A stretch of DNA of 64,000 bases from positions 1 to 64,000 of the forward strand of contig CANFWV010000004.1 of assembly GCA_947450695.1 (NCBI GenBank), in the 5' to 3' direction. This DNA is from Comamonadaceae bacterium (lineage in GTDB: Bacteria > Pseudomonadota > Gammaproteobacteria > Burkholderiales > Burkholderiaceae_C). The notes under the pieces are model-generated. The model worked only from the letters and a program-made list of their open reading frames with translations. It was not told where the DNA came from and made no database searches. Positions 27,479-36,378 of the stretch are shown in pieces; the first letter of the stretch is position 1; each line of letters starts with the position of its first letter. The position numbers were made by a program, and so were the translations under genes.

Positions 27479-27981
27479 TGGCGCGCATGTTTCATATTGT
27501 TCTGGTCGCCCCCGAAATTCCGCCCAACACGGGTAACGTCATCCGCCTCGCGGCCAACACCGGCTGCACGCTGCACTTGGTGGAACCGCTGGGGTTCTCC
27601 ATGGAGGACAAGCACATGCGCCGCGCCGGGCTTGATTACCACGAGTACACACGCGTTTTGCGCCATGCCAATTGGCAGGCGCTGGTAGACAGCCAACAAC
27701 CGCGGCTTGAGCGCATGTTTGCCATGACTACGCGCGGCAGTAGCAGTGTCTACGACGCGCACTTTGAAGCCGGTGACTGGCTGGTATTCGGCTCTGAAAC
27801 GCAAGGACTTCATCCCGAATTACGCGACACCTTCGCACTGTCACAACGACTGAGACTGCCGATGCTGGCCGGTCAACGCAGCCTGAACTTGTCCAATGCA
27901 GTGGCTGTGTCGGTGTTTGAAGCTTGGCGACAAAACGGCTTCGCCACAAGCAATAGCATCACGACCGCGTCACCGGACTGA
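27478..27981 (+). CDS. trmL: tRNA (cytidine(34)-2'-O)-methyltransferase
   Basis: A 167-residue SPOUT methyltransferase that modifies the wobble base of tRNA-Leu isoacceptors. The family core is seen in APEIPPNTGNVIRLAANTG, LVFGSETQGLHPEL and the knot segment SLNLSNAVAVSVFEA. The start at 27478 forms a TAATG overlap with comF; an ATG at 27487 (MFHIVLV) is closer to the usual N-terminus. Co-transcription with comF is likely. Confidence 0.93.
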   Translation: MARMFHIVLVAPEIPPNTGNVIRLAANTGCTLHLVEPLGFSMEDKHMRRAGLDYHEYTRVLRHANWQALVDSQQPRLERMFAMTTRGSSSVYDAHFEAGDWLVFGSETQGLHPELRDTFALSQRLRLPMLAGQRSLNLSNAVAVSVFEAWRQNGFATSNSITTASPD

Positions 27982-28022
27982 ACTTGAAAGCACTTGAACG
28001 GCTTGATTCGCCTTTATTTCCG

Positions 28023-28778
28023 TTAGTGCAAAGCGTCCCAAAGCAACTTGCTGCCCGTCAGTCCCATGCCCCAGAGGATCAAGCGGTTGAACAGCAACGG
28101 ACTCATGCGCTTCCCCATGGCCAGACCCGTGAAAACTCCGATGGGGACCAACGGCAAGAGTACCAATGACGTCGCCATATTTCGCCAATCCAGCAGGCCT
28201 AACAAGGCAAACGGGACCCATTTAGACAGATTGATCACAAAGAAAAAATAAGCCATCGTTGACGCGAAGTACAGAGGGCTTAGACGCATAGGAATCACGT
28301 AAGCGGCAATGGGGGGCCCGCCTGAATGAGCAATAAAACTAGTGAAACCGGACAGGGTGCTCAAAATCACCCCGACCCAACGCGGTGGTGGCGGACTGTC
28401 AGCTTGGGGTGGGAACACCAAGCGTTGCGCCAGAAAAAGCAGCGTGAAGCCGCCCACCAAGCCAGCGACCAGGTGACTGTCCAAGGACCTGAACATCAGT
28501 GAACCCAACAGGACGCCTAGCAAGCCGTAAGGGATCAAAAAGCGCAAAAGTTTGACATCGATGTTTTTGCGAAAAGCGGCCATCCCCAACACATCGACCA
28601 ACAGCAGCACCGGCATCAAGATCGCAGCCGCTTGCGGCACCGTGATGGTGAGAGCCATCAGCGGCACAGCCAGTGAACCAATACCCATCCCAAAACCACT
28701 TTTACTGATGCCCACCAATAGCACGGCCGGCACAGCGCACAGGTAAAAAATCGGATCAGTGATGAGGGGAAAGTTCAA
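28023..28778 (-). CDS. TSUP (TauE/SafE) family membrane protein
   Basis: A 251-residue integral membrane protein with about seven to eight hydrophobic segments and the family pattern LVGISKSGFGMGIGSLAVP near the N-terminus, repeated weakly in the second half (SGFTSFIAHSGGPPIAAYV). TSUP members export or import sulfite, sulfoacetate, taurine-derived or other organic anions. Its start overlaps the livF stop (ATGA), so it is the last gene of the ABC importer operon and may handle a related anion. Confidence 0.88.
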   Translation of the reverse strand: MNFPLITDPIFYLCAVPAVLLVGISKSGFGMGIGSLAVPLMALTITVPQAAAILMPVLLLVDVLGMAAFRKNIDVKLLRFLIPYGLLGVLLGSLMFRSLDSHLVAGLVGGFTLLFLAQRLVFPPQADSPPPPRWVGVILSTLSGFTSFIAHSGGPPIAAYVIPMRLSPLYFASTMAYFFFVINLSKWVPFALLGLLDWRNMATSLVLLPLVPIGVFTGLAMGKRMSPLLFNRLILWGMGLTGSKLLWDALH

Positions 28779-29491
28779 ACCGGTACATCCAGACCCAAAT
28801 AAGCCTTCTGTATCTCGGGCCGCGTCAGCAACTCACTGGCCAAGCCTTCCGCCACGATGCGCCCTTCTTCCATCACGTAAGCCCGGTGCGCCAAGGCCAT
28901 GGCCATCGCCACGTTTTGCTCAACCAGCAGCACCGACGTCCCCTCCGCATTGATCTTGCGGATAGCGCCAAACATGTCCAATACAATCGCTGGCGCCAAA
29001 CCGAGCGAAGGCTCGTCCATCAACAGCAAACCTGGCCGAGCCATCAAAGCGCGGCCAATGGCCACCATCTGTTGCTGCCCACCTGAAAGTGATCCGGCCA
29101 GACTCTGCAGCTTCACCTTGAGTGCCGGAAACAGGGACAACACATACTCCAGCGTCTCTTGCCGCTTGGCCTTGGCCGGCGCGATATAACTGCCCAGTTC
29201 TAGGTTGTCGTAGACCGTCATCTGAGTGAACAAGCGCCGGCCTTCAGGAACGATGGCAATGCCAGCCTCGCAAAAACGGTGGCTCTCCAGTTGCGTGATA
29301 TCGCGGCCGTTGAAATTCAGCGTGCCACCGCGCACGCGGTGCATGCCGGCAATGGCGTTGATCAACGTGGTTTTGCCTGCGCCGTTGGGGCCGACCACGC
29401 ACACCATCTCGCCCGTTTTGACTTCGAGGCTGACGCCCCACAAAGCCGGTGCGGCACCGTAATTGACCAGAATATTGTCGACTTTAAGCAT
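28775..29491 (-). CDS. livF: branched-chain amino acid-type ABC transporter ATPase LivF
   Basis: A 238-residue nucleotide-binding subunit: Walker A GPNGAGKTT (about 36-44), signature LSGGQQQM, Walker B LLMDEPSLGLAP and the switch His/Glu region. The long MEDR-like C-terminal segment RAYVMEEGRIVAEG is LivF-like. The start at 29491 overlaps the fused livM-livG gene by eight bases; the longer frame from 29560 lies within that gene and is rejected. HAAT-family importers also carry amides and aromatic acids. Confidence 0.92.
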   Translation of the reverse strand: MLKVDNILVNYGAAPALWGVSLEVKTGEMVCVVGPNGAGKTTLINAIAGMHRVRGGTLNFNGRDITQLESHRFCEAGIAIVPEGRRLFTQMTVYDNLELGSYIAPAKAKRQETLEYVLSLFPALKVKLQSLAGSLSGGQQQMVAIGRALMARPGLLLMDEPSLGLAPAIVLDMFGAIRKINAEGTSVLLVEQNVAMAMALAHRAYVMEEGRIVAEGLASELLTRPEIQKAYLGLDVPV

Positions 29492-31226
29492 GCGGCGTTC
29501 CCAGGTAAGCGCTGACAACTTCAGCATTGCGCATGACGTCATGGGCGGAGCCAATCGCAATCAGTTGCCCGTGGTTAAGCACCGCCACGCGATCGGCCAG
29601 CGCCATCACCGCACGCATCACATGCTCGACAAAAACGATGGTCGCGCCACGATCGCGGATCTTCCGAATCAATTCAATCGCCTCGTTGATCTCGCCCGGC
29701 GTCAGGCCTGACAGCACCTCGTCGAGCAAGACCAGTCGCGGCCTAGAAGCCAACGCCCGCGTCAACTCCAAAAACTTGCGTTGATGCAAATTCAGATCGT
29801 CCGGCAAAGCATTCGCCTTGTCCTTGAGCCCTGTGAATTCCAGCCAGGTCCAGGCTTCGTGTGTGGCCTGCCGTTGGTCCAGGGCTGCGCCGCCAAACAT
29901 GGCGACCAGTGCCACGTTTTGCAGCACGCTCATGTGCGCAAATGGCCGAGGAATTTGGTATGTGCGCGCAATGCCGGCTTGGGCAATGCGGTGCGCGGGC
30001 AGCCCGGCGAGTTGCTGACCGGCAAAGACAATAGCGCCGCCGCTGGTCGGGTAATGACCGCTCACCACATTGATAAAGGTCGACTTGCCTGAACCATTGG
30101 GGCCAAGCAAACCAAGAATTTCACCCTCGTGAACTTGCAAGCTGACCTTGTCGAGCGCTTGCACGCCCTTGAAGGCTTTGGAGAGATCGCGCACCTCCAA
30201 AAGAATCTTGGGATCGATGAGAGGAGCGGGCACACGGGTCTCAGCAGGGGCCGAAGGGAGCGTCTCTGAAACGGCTGTATGGGCTTGTTGCTTAGCGGCC
30301 AACCGCTTGAAAAAGAAACCCAGAATGCCATTCGGCATGAATAAAATCACGACGATCAATATCACGCCCACCGCAGCTTTACCGGCCACAGGGCTGTTGC
30401 CCGCGGTGAAAAAATACAGCAGACAAGTGATGACCGTGGCGCCCACCGCCGGCCCAGCCCAGTGGCGCGTGCCCCCAAGCACACTCATCAGCACCACGGT
30501 CAGCGGCACGACGATGGTGAAAGTCTCACCCGCGGTCACGTACGACACAAACAGCGCGTGAATTCCGCCGGCCAAACCTGCCAGAGCCGACGATAAACAG
30601 AAGGCCACGAGTTTGTAGCGAAAGGTCGGCACGCCCATGACTTCAGCCACGTCTTCGTCATCGTGAATGGCGAACAGACCCGTGCCCAATTTGGACGACT
30701 GCACTTTGTAAGCGATCAACAGCGTCAACACCGCGGCGGCCAAAGCCATCAGATAAATTGATGCCGAAGCTGTCGGACCGATGGCCGGCACCGGCGTCGC
30801 ATTCAAGGAAATTCCAGGACCGCCATCGATGCGGGTGTTCAGCACAATCGTGCCGACCACAAACGTGATGGCGAGGGTCAGCAACGCGAACAATTCACCT
30901 CGCACTGCTTTGACCCTGAACACTACGGCCCCCAAGGCCAGACCCAGCAGCGCTGCCATCAGGGCGGCAGCCGGCAGCGTCCATAAAAATGGCCAATTCA
31001 GATGGGCGGCCAGACCGGCGGAGGTGTACATGCCGACGCCAAAAAAAGCGCCATGACCAAAAGAAAAATACCCGGAGTAGCCCGACAAAATGTTCCAAGA
31101 CAAAGCCAGGATCATCCAGTGGCAGATCAGGTACAAAAAGGATTCGTAGAAAGCTGGCAGGCCAAGCCAAGGCACGCACGCAAGCGTTGCTCCGGCCACC
31201 AAAATGCCGATGACTGTTTTATTCAT
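29484..31226 (-). CDS. fused LivM permease-LivG ATPase
   Basis: A 580-residue fusion. Residues 1 to about 310 form a LivM-type permease with about nine helices (WNILSGYSGYFSFGHGAFFG near 45-64). After a Pro/Ala linker (about 315-335), residues 336-580 are a complete LivG-type ATPase with Walker A GLLGPNGSGKST near 370-380, the LNLHQRKFLELTRAL signature region and VLLDEVLSGL Walker B. Fusion forces 1:1 stoichiometry. It is followed by livF (8-base overlap) and preceded by livH (3-base gap). Confidence 0.92.
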   Translation of the reverse strand: MNKTVIGILVAGATLACVPWLGLPAFYESFLYLICHWMILALSWNILSGYSGYFSFGHGAFFGVGMYTSAGLAAHLNWPFLWTLPAAALMAALLGLALGAVVFRVKAVRGELFALLTLAITFVVGTIVLNTRIDGGPGISLNATPVPAIGPTASASIYLMALAAAVLTLLIAYKVQSSKLGTGLFAIHDDEDVAEVMGVPTFRYKLVAFCLSSALAGLAGGIHALFVSYVTAGETFTIVVPLTVVLMSVLGGTRHWAGPAVGATVITCLLYFFTAGNSPVAGKAAVGVILIVVILFMPNGILGFFFKRLAAKQQAHTAVSETLPSAPAETRVPAPLIDPKILLEVRDLSKAFKGVQALDKVSLQVHEGEILGLLGPNGSGKSTFINVVSGHYPTSGGAIVFAGQQLAGLPAHRIAQAGIARTYQIPRPFAHMSVLQNVALVAMFGGAALDQRQATHEAWTWLEFTGLKDKANALPDDLNLHQRKFLELTRALASRPRLVLLDEVLSGLTPGEINEAIELIRKIRDRGATIVFVEHVMRAVMALADRVAVLNHGQLIAIGSAHDVMRNAEVVSAYLGTPHA

Positions 31227-31229
31227 TTC

Positions 31230-32087
31230 TCAGATCTTTCCGGGGCGCAATAACAGCATCAAGATCAGCAGCGAAAAAGACACGATGGGCGCCCACGAAG
31301 GCGAAGCCACCGCCATAGTGATAGCTTCACTGACACCAATGATGATGCCCGCCACCAAAGGGCCAATGGCACTGCCCAGCCCCCCCAACATGACCGCTGC
31401 AAAGATCACACCGATCCAGGCAAAAATCTGCGAAGGCGTCAGCGTGAAGGTCAGCGCCAGGCAAATACCAGCCACCGCAGCCAGAGCCGCACAAACGCCG
31501 GCAAGCATCAACGACATGCCCTTTTGGTTGATGCCAAAAGCGGCAGCAATTTGCCCGTCTTCAGCCATCGCCCGCAGCGCCTTGCCGATGTCGGTGTAAC
31601 GCATGCCCGCCCAAATGAGCAACGCGATTGAGACCGACAACACCAGTGTGACCAGCTCTGGCACCGGAATGTAGAGCGAGCCAACGGTGAACTTCAAGTC
31701 GTTGTAATGCGTTTCAAGCCTTCGGTAATCTGCCGTCCAGGCCGCCTGAATCCCGCTTTCAATCACCACCGCGATGCCGAAGGTGACCAACAGAGAATTG
31801 AAGGGTGTGATCTGAAAGCGGGCCAACAACCACTGCATGCCAACGCCAATCAAAAAGAACAGCGGCGGTAAAATCAACAGCCCCAGCAAAGGGTCCACAT
31901 GCCACACCGTGGCCATGTGGTAGCTCAGGTACGCAGCCAGAAAAACCAGCCCAAAATGGGACAGGTTGATCTGCCGAAGCATGCCCCAAGTCAGGCCAAG
32001 TCCAAGCCCAATCAAACCATACAGACCGCCGATAAAAATCCCCGAGAGGATGGATTGCGCCAGTAAATTAAAACTCGGGAAACTCAT
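31230..32087 (-). CDS. livH: branched-chain amino acid-type ABC permease LivH
   Basis: A 285-residue inner-membrane permease with about eight helices and the LivH core GGLYGLIGLGLGLTWGMLRQ near residue 20 (exactly the conserved region) and a C-terminal AVMLGGLGSAIGPLVAGI loop that contacts the ATPases. It lies between the binding-protein gene (24 bp upstream) and the fused permease-ATPase gene. Confidence 0.92.
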   Translation of the reverse strand: MSFPSFNLLAQSILSGIFIGGLYGLIGLGLGLTWGMLRQINLSHFGLVFLAAYLSYHMATVWHVDPLLGLLILPPLFFLIGVGMQWLLARFQITPFNSLLVTFGIAVVIESGIQAAWTADYRRLETHYNDLKFTVGSLYIPVPELVTLVLSVSIALLIWAGMRYTDIGKALRAMAEDGQIAAAFGINQKGMSLMLAGVCAALAAVAGICLALTFTLTPSQIFAWIGVIFAAVMLGGLGSAIGPLVAGIIIGVSEAITMAVASPSWAPIVSFSLLILMLLLRPGKI

Positions 32088-32111
32088 CTGCAGTCCTTAA
32101 GAGATGACCGA

Positions 32112-33314
32112 TTACTTCACTTGGAGCTTGACGCCAGGCGGCGCAAACTGCGTTGGGTAGACCACCGCCCACTTGCCGTTTTGGACCTGCTTGATCTTCA
32201 TCAGGTCATCGCCATAGTTGCCAGGGCCGTCAAAACGCAGACGACCATGAATGGTCTCAACGCGGTTCTTGCGCAACCAAGCAGCGATGGCTTTGTCGTC
32301 CAAGCTGTTGGCCCCGCGCACGCCGGCTTCCAAAATTTGCCAGGCCGAATAAGACGCTGCGGCCTGCACTTCGACACTGGTGTCGGGCAAGTTCAGTTTG
32401 GCTGCGCGCTCGTTGAAAATTTTGACGAACTGGGCTGCCGTCGGGTTGTTAGTGAACGGTGCGTGCTCTTCAAAAATCGTCACGGCCAGCGCGTTGTTGC
32501 CGTCAGCCGCTTTGCTCATCGGCCCAGGGGCCGGGTAGAGGTGGAAATGCAGCGGCGGTGTGTAGTCAATCTTTTTCATCGCGTCGAGGAGCATGTTGCC
32601 CTCAAGACCGATGTCACCGATCCAAACCAGATCGGGCTTAGCATCTTTCACCCGCGCAGCAATCGGTCCAAAGTCCCGGTTACCAAATTCCCATTCCAAA
32701 AACAGCACTTCGGTCAAGCCGCGTTTTTTAGCCACTTCACGACCTCCCAGCGACATGAAGTGAATCGATGGAAATTTGCTGGTGACGATGGCGATCGTCT
32801 TCGGTGGTTTGGGTGATGCCGCCAATGCGTCAAAAAGCGTGTTGGGCACCGTGACCTGGGGATCGGAACCCAGCGACCAGGACGGAAACTGCATGTCGTA
32901 CTTGGCCAGCGAAGGAATACCGAAGGTGTGATGCACCAACACTTTGTTATAGCGCTGCGCCACGCCCATGGCTGACAAGATTGCGCCTGTGGCGTAAGGC
33001 CCCATCAGCAGATCCACCTTGTCAGACGTCACCAGCTGTTCGTAAAGCGTGCGCGCCAACTCGGGCTTGGACTGATCGTCTTTGACTGTCCACTCGACCT
33101 TGCGGCCCAGCAACCCACCGCGCGCGTTGAGTTGCTCGATGTAAATTTCACCAACCAATTTATGCGTCAGAGCGGTCGACGACAACGGGCCCGTCAAAGC
33201 CAGCGTGCTGCCGATGCGCACCGGACCGGGCGCCTGCGCCTGCACCGCTGCGGTGAATGTCAAGGCTGCCCCCACGGCAGTCACCCCAAGCAAAGTTCTT
33301 CTAGTCGTTTTCAT
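32112..33314 (-). CDS. LivK-type periplasmic substrate-binding protein
   Basis: A 400-residue type I periplasmic binding protein with a signal peptide cut near residue 27 (AAVQAQA). Family features are GSTLALTGPLSSTA at the start of the mature chain, GGLLGRKVEWTVKDDQSKPE and GPYATGAILSA in the binding cleft. It belongs to the ABC importer encoded downstream. The ligand is not predictable; in catabolic clusters this group often binds aromatic acids or amides rather than leucine. A GGAGACAAAC ribosome site precedes it. Confidence 0.9.
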   Translation of the reverse strand: MKTTRRTLLGVTAVGAALTFTAAVQAQAPGPVRIGSTLALTGPLSSTALTHKLVGEIYIEQLNARGGLLGRKVEWTVKDDQSKPELARTLYEQLVTSDKVDLLMGPYATGAILSAMGVAQRYNKVLVHHTFGIPSLAKYDMQFPSWSLGSDPQVTVPNTLFDALAASPKPPKTIAIVTSKFPSIHFMSLGGREVAKKRGLTEVLFLEWEFGNRDFGPIAARVKDAKPDLVWIGDIGLEGNMLLDAMKKIDYTPPLHFHLYPAPGPMSKAADGNNALAVTIFEEHAPFTNNPTAAQFVKIFNERAAKLNLPDTSVEVQAAASYSAWQILEAGVRGANSLDDKAIAAWLRKNRVETIHGRLRFDGPGNYGDDLMKIKQVQNGKWAVVYPTQFAPPGVKLQVK

Positions 33315-33377
33315 GGTTTGTCTCCTGTTTATTTGTATATGAACCGCAGAAAAATAAAACTAAATTTGAAACGCCTC

Positions 33378-34367
33378 TCAGTCGACCTGTGCACCTGAGC
33401 GTTTGACCAAGTCGGCCCACTTGGTGATTTCAGTCCGACCAAAACTGCCCAGTTCATCGGGCTTCATGTTGCGCAACTCCAGGCCTTGCACACCGAGCTT
33501 GGCGATCACCTCCGGGTTCGCCATAGCTTGTGCGGCGGCGTCCCGCAAACGGGCCAAAACAGCTGCCGGCGTAGCCGCAGGCGCGTACAACATGAACCAA
33601 GCCACCAAGTCAAAATCAGGCACACCTTGCTCGACCAAGGTCGGCACATCGGGTGCAGCCGCACTGCGTTTGGCACTGGACGCGCCGAGTGCGCGAAGCT
33701 TGCCCGACTTGATGTGCGGCATCACCGCCGCCGGGTGGTAGAACATGAACTGCACCTGCCCACCCATCACGTCGGTCAAGGCCTGACCGCCTTCTTTGTA
33801 AGGCACATGGACCATGTCACCACCCACGCGAGCCTTCAACAACTCACCAGCCAGATGGCCTGAGGTGCCATTGCCCGCAGACGAATAACTCACCTTACTG
33901 CCGGGCTGAGTGGCTTGTGCCGCCAAATCTTTCACAGACTGGAGCGGTGAATTCGCGGCAACCACCAACAGGGTCGGCGTGTAACCGGCAAACGCCACAG
34001 GCGCGAAGTCTTTCAACGGGTCATAGGGGAGCTTCTTGAACAGCGTGGCGTTGATCGCGTGCGTACCGACTGTGCCCATGACGATGGTGTAACCATCTGC
34101 CGCTGATTTGGCCACCAAATCTGAGCCAATGACGCCACCCGCACCAGCGCGGTTTTCAATCACCACGGACTGTCCCAACGGCTTACTCAATCCTTCCGCG
34201 ATCACCCGAGAAATAATATCGGTGGTCGTTCCAGGACCAAACGGCACGACCAGCTTGATCGGCCGCTGTGGGTAGTCTTGCGCTTGGGCGGCCAGAGCGC
34301 TCAATCCAAAACCAACCGCGGCCAACAGACCGGCTGCCAGTGCGCTACGGCTTGAGCCTGAAGTCAT
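33378..34367 (-). CDS. Bug-family tripartite tricarboxylate receptor
   Basis: A 329-residue periplasmic binding protein. The signal peptide ends near residue 30 (LSALAAQAQ) before YPQRPIKLVVPFGPGTTTD. The middle SYSSAGNGTSGHLAGE and the MVHVPYKEGGQALTDV segments are typical. Its start overlaps the CaiB-type CoA-transferase stop (ATGA), so it is translationally coupled to the CoA-transferase and citryl-CoA-lyase genes, suggesting that it binds the acid those enzymes activate and cleave. Confidence 0.92.
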   Translation of the reverse strand: MTSGSSRSALAAGLLAAVGFGLSALAAQAQDYPQRPIKLVVPFGPGTTTDIISRVIAEGLSKPLGQSVVIENRAGAGGVIGSDLVAKSAADGYTIVMGTVGTHAINATLFKKLPYDPLKDFAPVAFAGYTPTLLVVAANSPLQSVKDLAAQATQPGSKVSYSSAGNGTSGHLAGELLKARVGGDMVHVPYKEGGQALTDVMGGQVQFMFYHPAAVMPHIKSGKLRALGASSAKRSAAAPDVPTLVEQGVPDFDLVAWFMLYAPAATPAAVLARLRDAAAQAMANPEVIAKLGVQGLELRNMKPDELGSFGRTEITKWADLVKRSGAQVD

Positions 34368-35542
34368 ACGTTACTTTCATTCGCAGCCGGCGTTTGCTGG
34401 TAAGCCGCACGAGCAGCCCAGCCACGCGCGAACTCTGCGTTGTGCTGACCCAGCAGCGGCGGCGCAGTGACGTCGAGCGAACGCTCGCCGTCAAACGACA
34501 AGGGTGAGCGCACCGTCTTGAAAGTACCGACAACCGGGTGGGGCGCCTCAACAAACAACTGCAGGTGTTGCGCTTGCGGGTCTTGCGGCACCTCGGCGGT
34601 GGTGTAAACCGGCGCGTTCGGCACGTCTTCAGCTACCAATCGAGCACACCACTCCGCCCGCGAGCGCAGCTTGAAAGTCGCGGCCAGAACATGCATCAGC
34701 GCTTCTTGGTTCTCGATGCGCGCTTGCCGCGTGGCAAAGCGCGGGTCTTCGAAAATATCGTGACGCTCCAACGCTGTCGCTAGCCCTTGCCAGAATTTAG
34801 GCGGGGACGACATGTGCAGCGCCAACCACAAACCATCGCTGCACTGCATCACATACGACTGCGACACGCTGGGCCGACTGAACGGACCCATGACTTCATC
34901 AGCAGAAAACAAATGCGTGAAGGCGTCCAGATTAAAGTGTGTCATGGCCTCCATCATGGAGACCTCGACCTTGCGACCAAGGCCTGTTTCATGCCTTTCG
35001 TGCAACGCGCCAAGCACGCCATAAGCGGCATAAAACCCGGTCAGCGCATCGGCCAGCGCCGGTCCCACCACACGCGGATTGGCGGGGTTGATCAACAGTC
35101 CTAAAAATCCGCTGGCCGCTTGCGCCACGGTGTCGTAACTTGGGCGATCCGCATACGGACCGGTCGGCCCGAAGCCGCTGATAGCGCAGTAAATCAAGCG
35201 TGGATTGATCTTTTGCAAACGCGCTTGGCCAGCCCCAATCTGCTCAGCCACGCCAGGCCGGAAGTTCTGAATATAAACATCGGCTTCGCGGATCAAATCG
35301 TCAAAGCGCGCCAAATCAGCCGCGTCTTTGGTGTTCAGCGTGATGCTGCGTTTGTTGCGGTTGTAGGTCTGAAAGTGCGGGCTGTACAACTCACCCTGAA
35401 AGGCCCGAAACGGATCTCCGGTGACCGGCAACTCGACCTTCACCACATCTGCACCCAAGTCGGCCAGCAGCATGGAGGCGGCCGGTCCGGTGATGAAGGT
35501 GCCGTGCTCGACGACCTTGACGTTGGCAAGAACTTGAGCCAT
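34364..35542 (-). CDS. CaiB/BaiF family CoA-transferase
   Basis: A 392-residue class III CoA-transferase. Recognised by VKVVEHGTFITGPAASMLLADLGADVVKVE (here in part), the catalytic-Asp region in NRNKRSITLNTKDA and the QNFRPGVAEQIG segment. It transfers CoA between an acyl-CoA and a free acid through an aspartyl thioester. The start at 35542 is seven bases past the citryl-CoA-lyase-like gene; a longer in-frame start at 35620 lies inside it. Together with that lyase it resembles activation and cleavage of itaconate- or citramalate-like acids. Confidence 0.9.
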   Translation of the reverse strand: MAQVLANVKVVEHGTFITGPAASMLLADLGADVVKVELPVTGDPFRAFQGELYSPHFQTYNRNKRSITLNTKDAADLARFDDLIREADVYIQNFRPGVAEQIGAGQARLQKINPRLIYCAISGFGPTGPYADRPSYDTVAQAASGFLGLLINPANPRVVGPALADALTGFYAAYGVLGALHERHETGLGRKVEVSMMEAMTHFNLDAFTHLFSADEVMGPFSRPSVSQSYVMQCSDGLWLALHMSSPPKFWQGLATALERHDIFEDPRFATRQARIENQEALMHVLAATFKLRSRAEWCARLVAEDVPNAPVYTTAEVPQDPQAQHLQLFVEAPHPVVGTFKTVRSPLSFDGERSLDVTAPPLLGQHNAEFARGWAARAAYQQTPAANESNV

Positions 35543-35549
35543 TGCGCGT

Positions 35550-36347
35550 TCAGCCCGCTGTCGGCATGTCGCCGGTGTATTCCTGCCCTTGCGTGGCTTG
35601 GTACGACAGTGCAAAACCAATCGGATCTTCCAACTCTTCGTTCAAGTGGGCAATCAGACTGGCCGTGCGTGCCAACATGGGGACACCTTTGAGCGCATTG
35701 ACGGGGAAACCAACGCCCAGCAGCACCGCAGGAATCGCGCCGGAAACATTCATCCGGAGTTCCTTGCCAACCACCTCAGGGATGATGGCCTCTACCACTT
35801 TGGCGATTTCAACATAACGCTGGCCACCACCCGCCGCGAGGGAGACTTCAAGCAAACGGACAGCGCGCGGATCACTCCGCTTGTGCTCTGGGTGACCGTA
35901 ACCGGCAATCGGCAATTTGCGCGCACGCAAATCGGTCACCACGACGCGTGCCGCCGCATGCAAATCGCCGCCGTGTTTCTCAGCTTCTTTTTCGACGGCC
36001 AAAAACAAACGCCCAGCCGTTTCAGATGCACCCAAAATCACCGAGCCTGAACCCAACAATCCGGCCGCAACGGCCCCCTGCATGGCATCCGGCGCAGCGG
36101 CTAAAGTCATGCGGGCCGCTTGAACGCTGGGCACCAAGCCGTGTTCAGCAATCGCCACCAAAGTGGAATTCAGCACCGCACTGGTCGCCGCATCAGCACG
36201 GCGTCCGGTCACTAGCAAGTAGAAGTAGTCGCCAAAATTGATATGCCCAATCAGGTCGCGGGACAAGTCCGCGCCGCGAACCACAATCGTGTCTTCGTTC
36301 GAGGTGCAGATGGCTGAGCGGGGTTGGGTGGCCTTGCCAATTTTCAA
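35550..36347 (-). CDS. citryl-CoA lyase-like protein (citrate synthase fold)
   Basis: A 265-residue protein with only the C-terminal catalytic half of citrate synthase, the size of citryl-CoA lyase/short citrate-synthase-like proteins rather than the 430-residue synthase. The conserved catalytic-type loop GYGHPEHKRSDPRA (about 172-185) and the segment NFGDYFYLLVTGR are visible. It would cleave a citryl-CoA-type thioester to acetyl-CoA plus an oxoacid. It is followed by a CaiB-type CoA-transferase that could supply the thioester. Confidence 0.82.
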   Translation of the reverse strand: MKIGKATQPRSAICTSNEDTIVVRGADLSRDLIGHINFGDYFYLLVTGRRADAATSAVLNSTLVAIAEHGLVPSVQAARMTLAAAPDAMQGAVAAGLLGSGSVILGASETAGRLFLAVEKEAEKHGGDLHAAARVVVTDLRARKLPIAGYGHPEHKRSDPRAVRLLEVSLAAGGGQRYVEIAKVVEAIIPEVVGKELRMNVSGAIPAVLLGVGFPVNALKGVPMLARTASLIAHLNEELEDPIGFALSYQATQGQEYTGDMPTAG

Positions 36348-36378
36348 AATGAGACTCCTGAGATGGAATGAAAAACGT

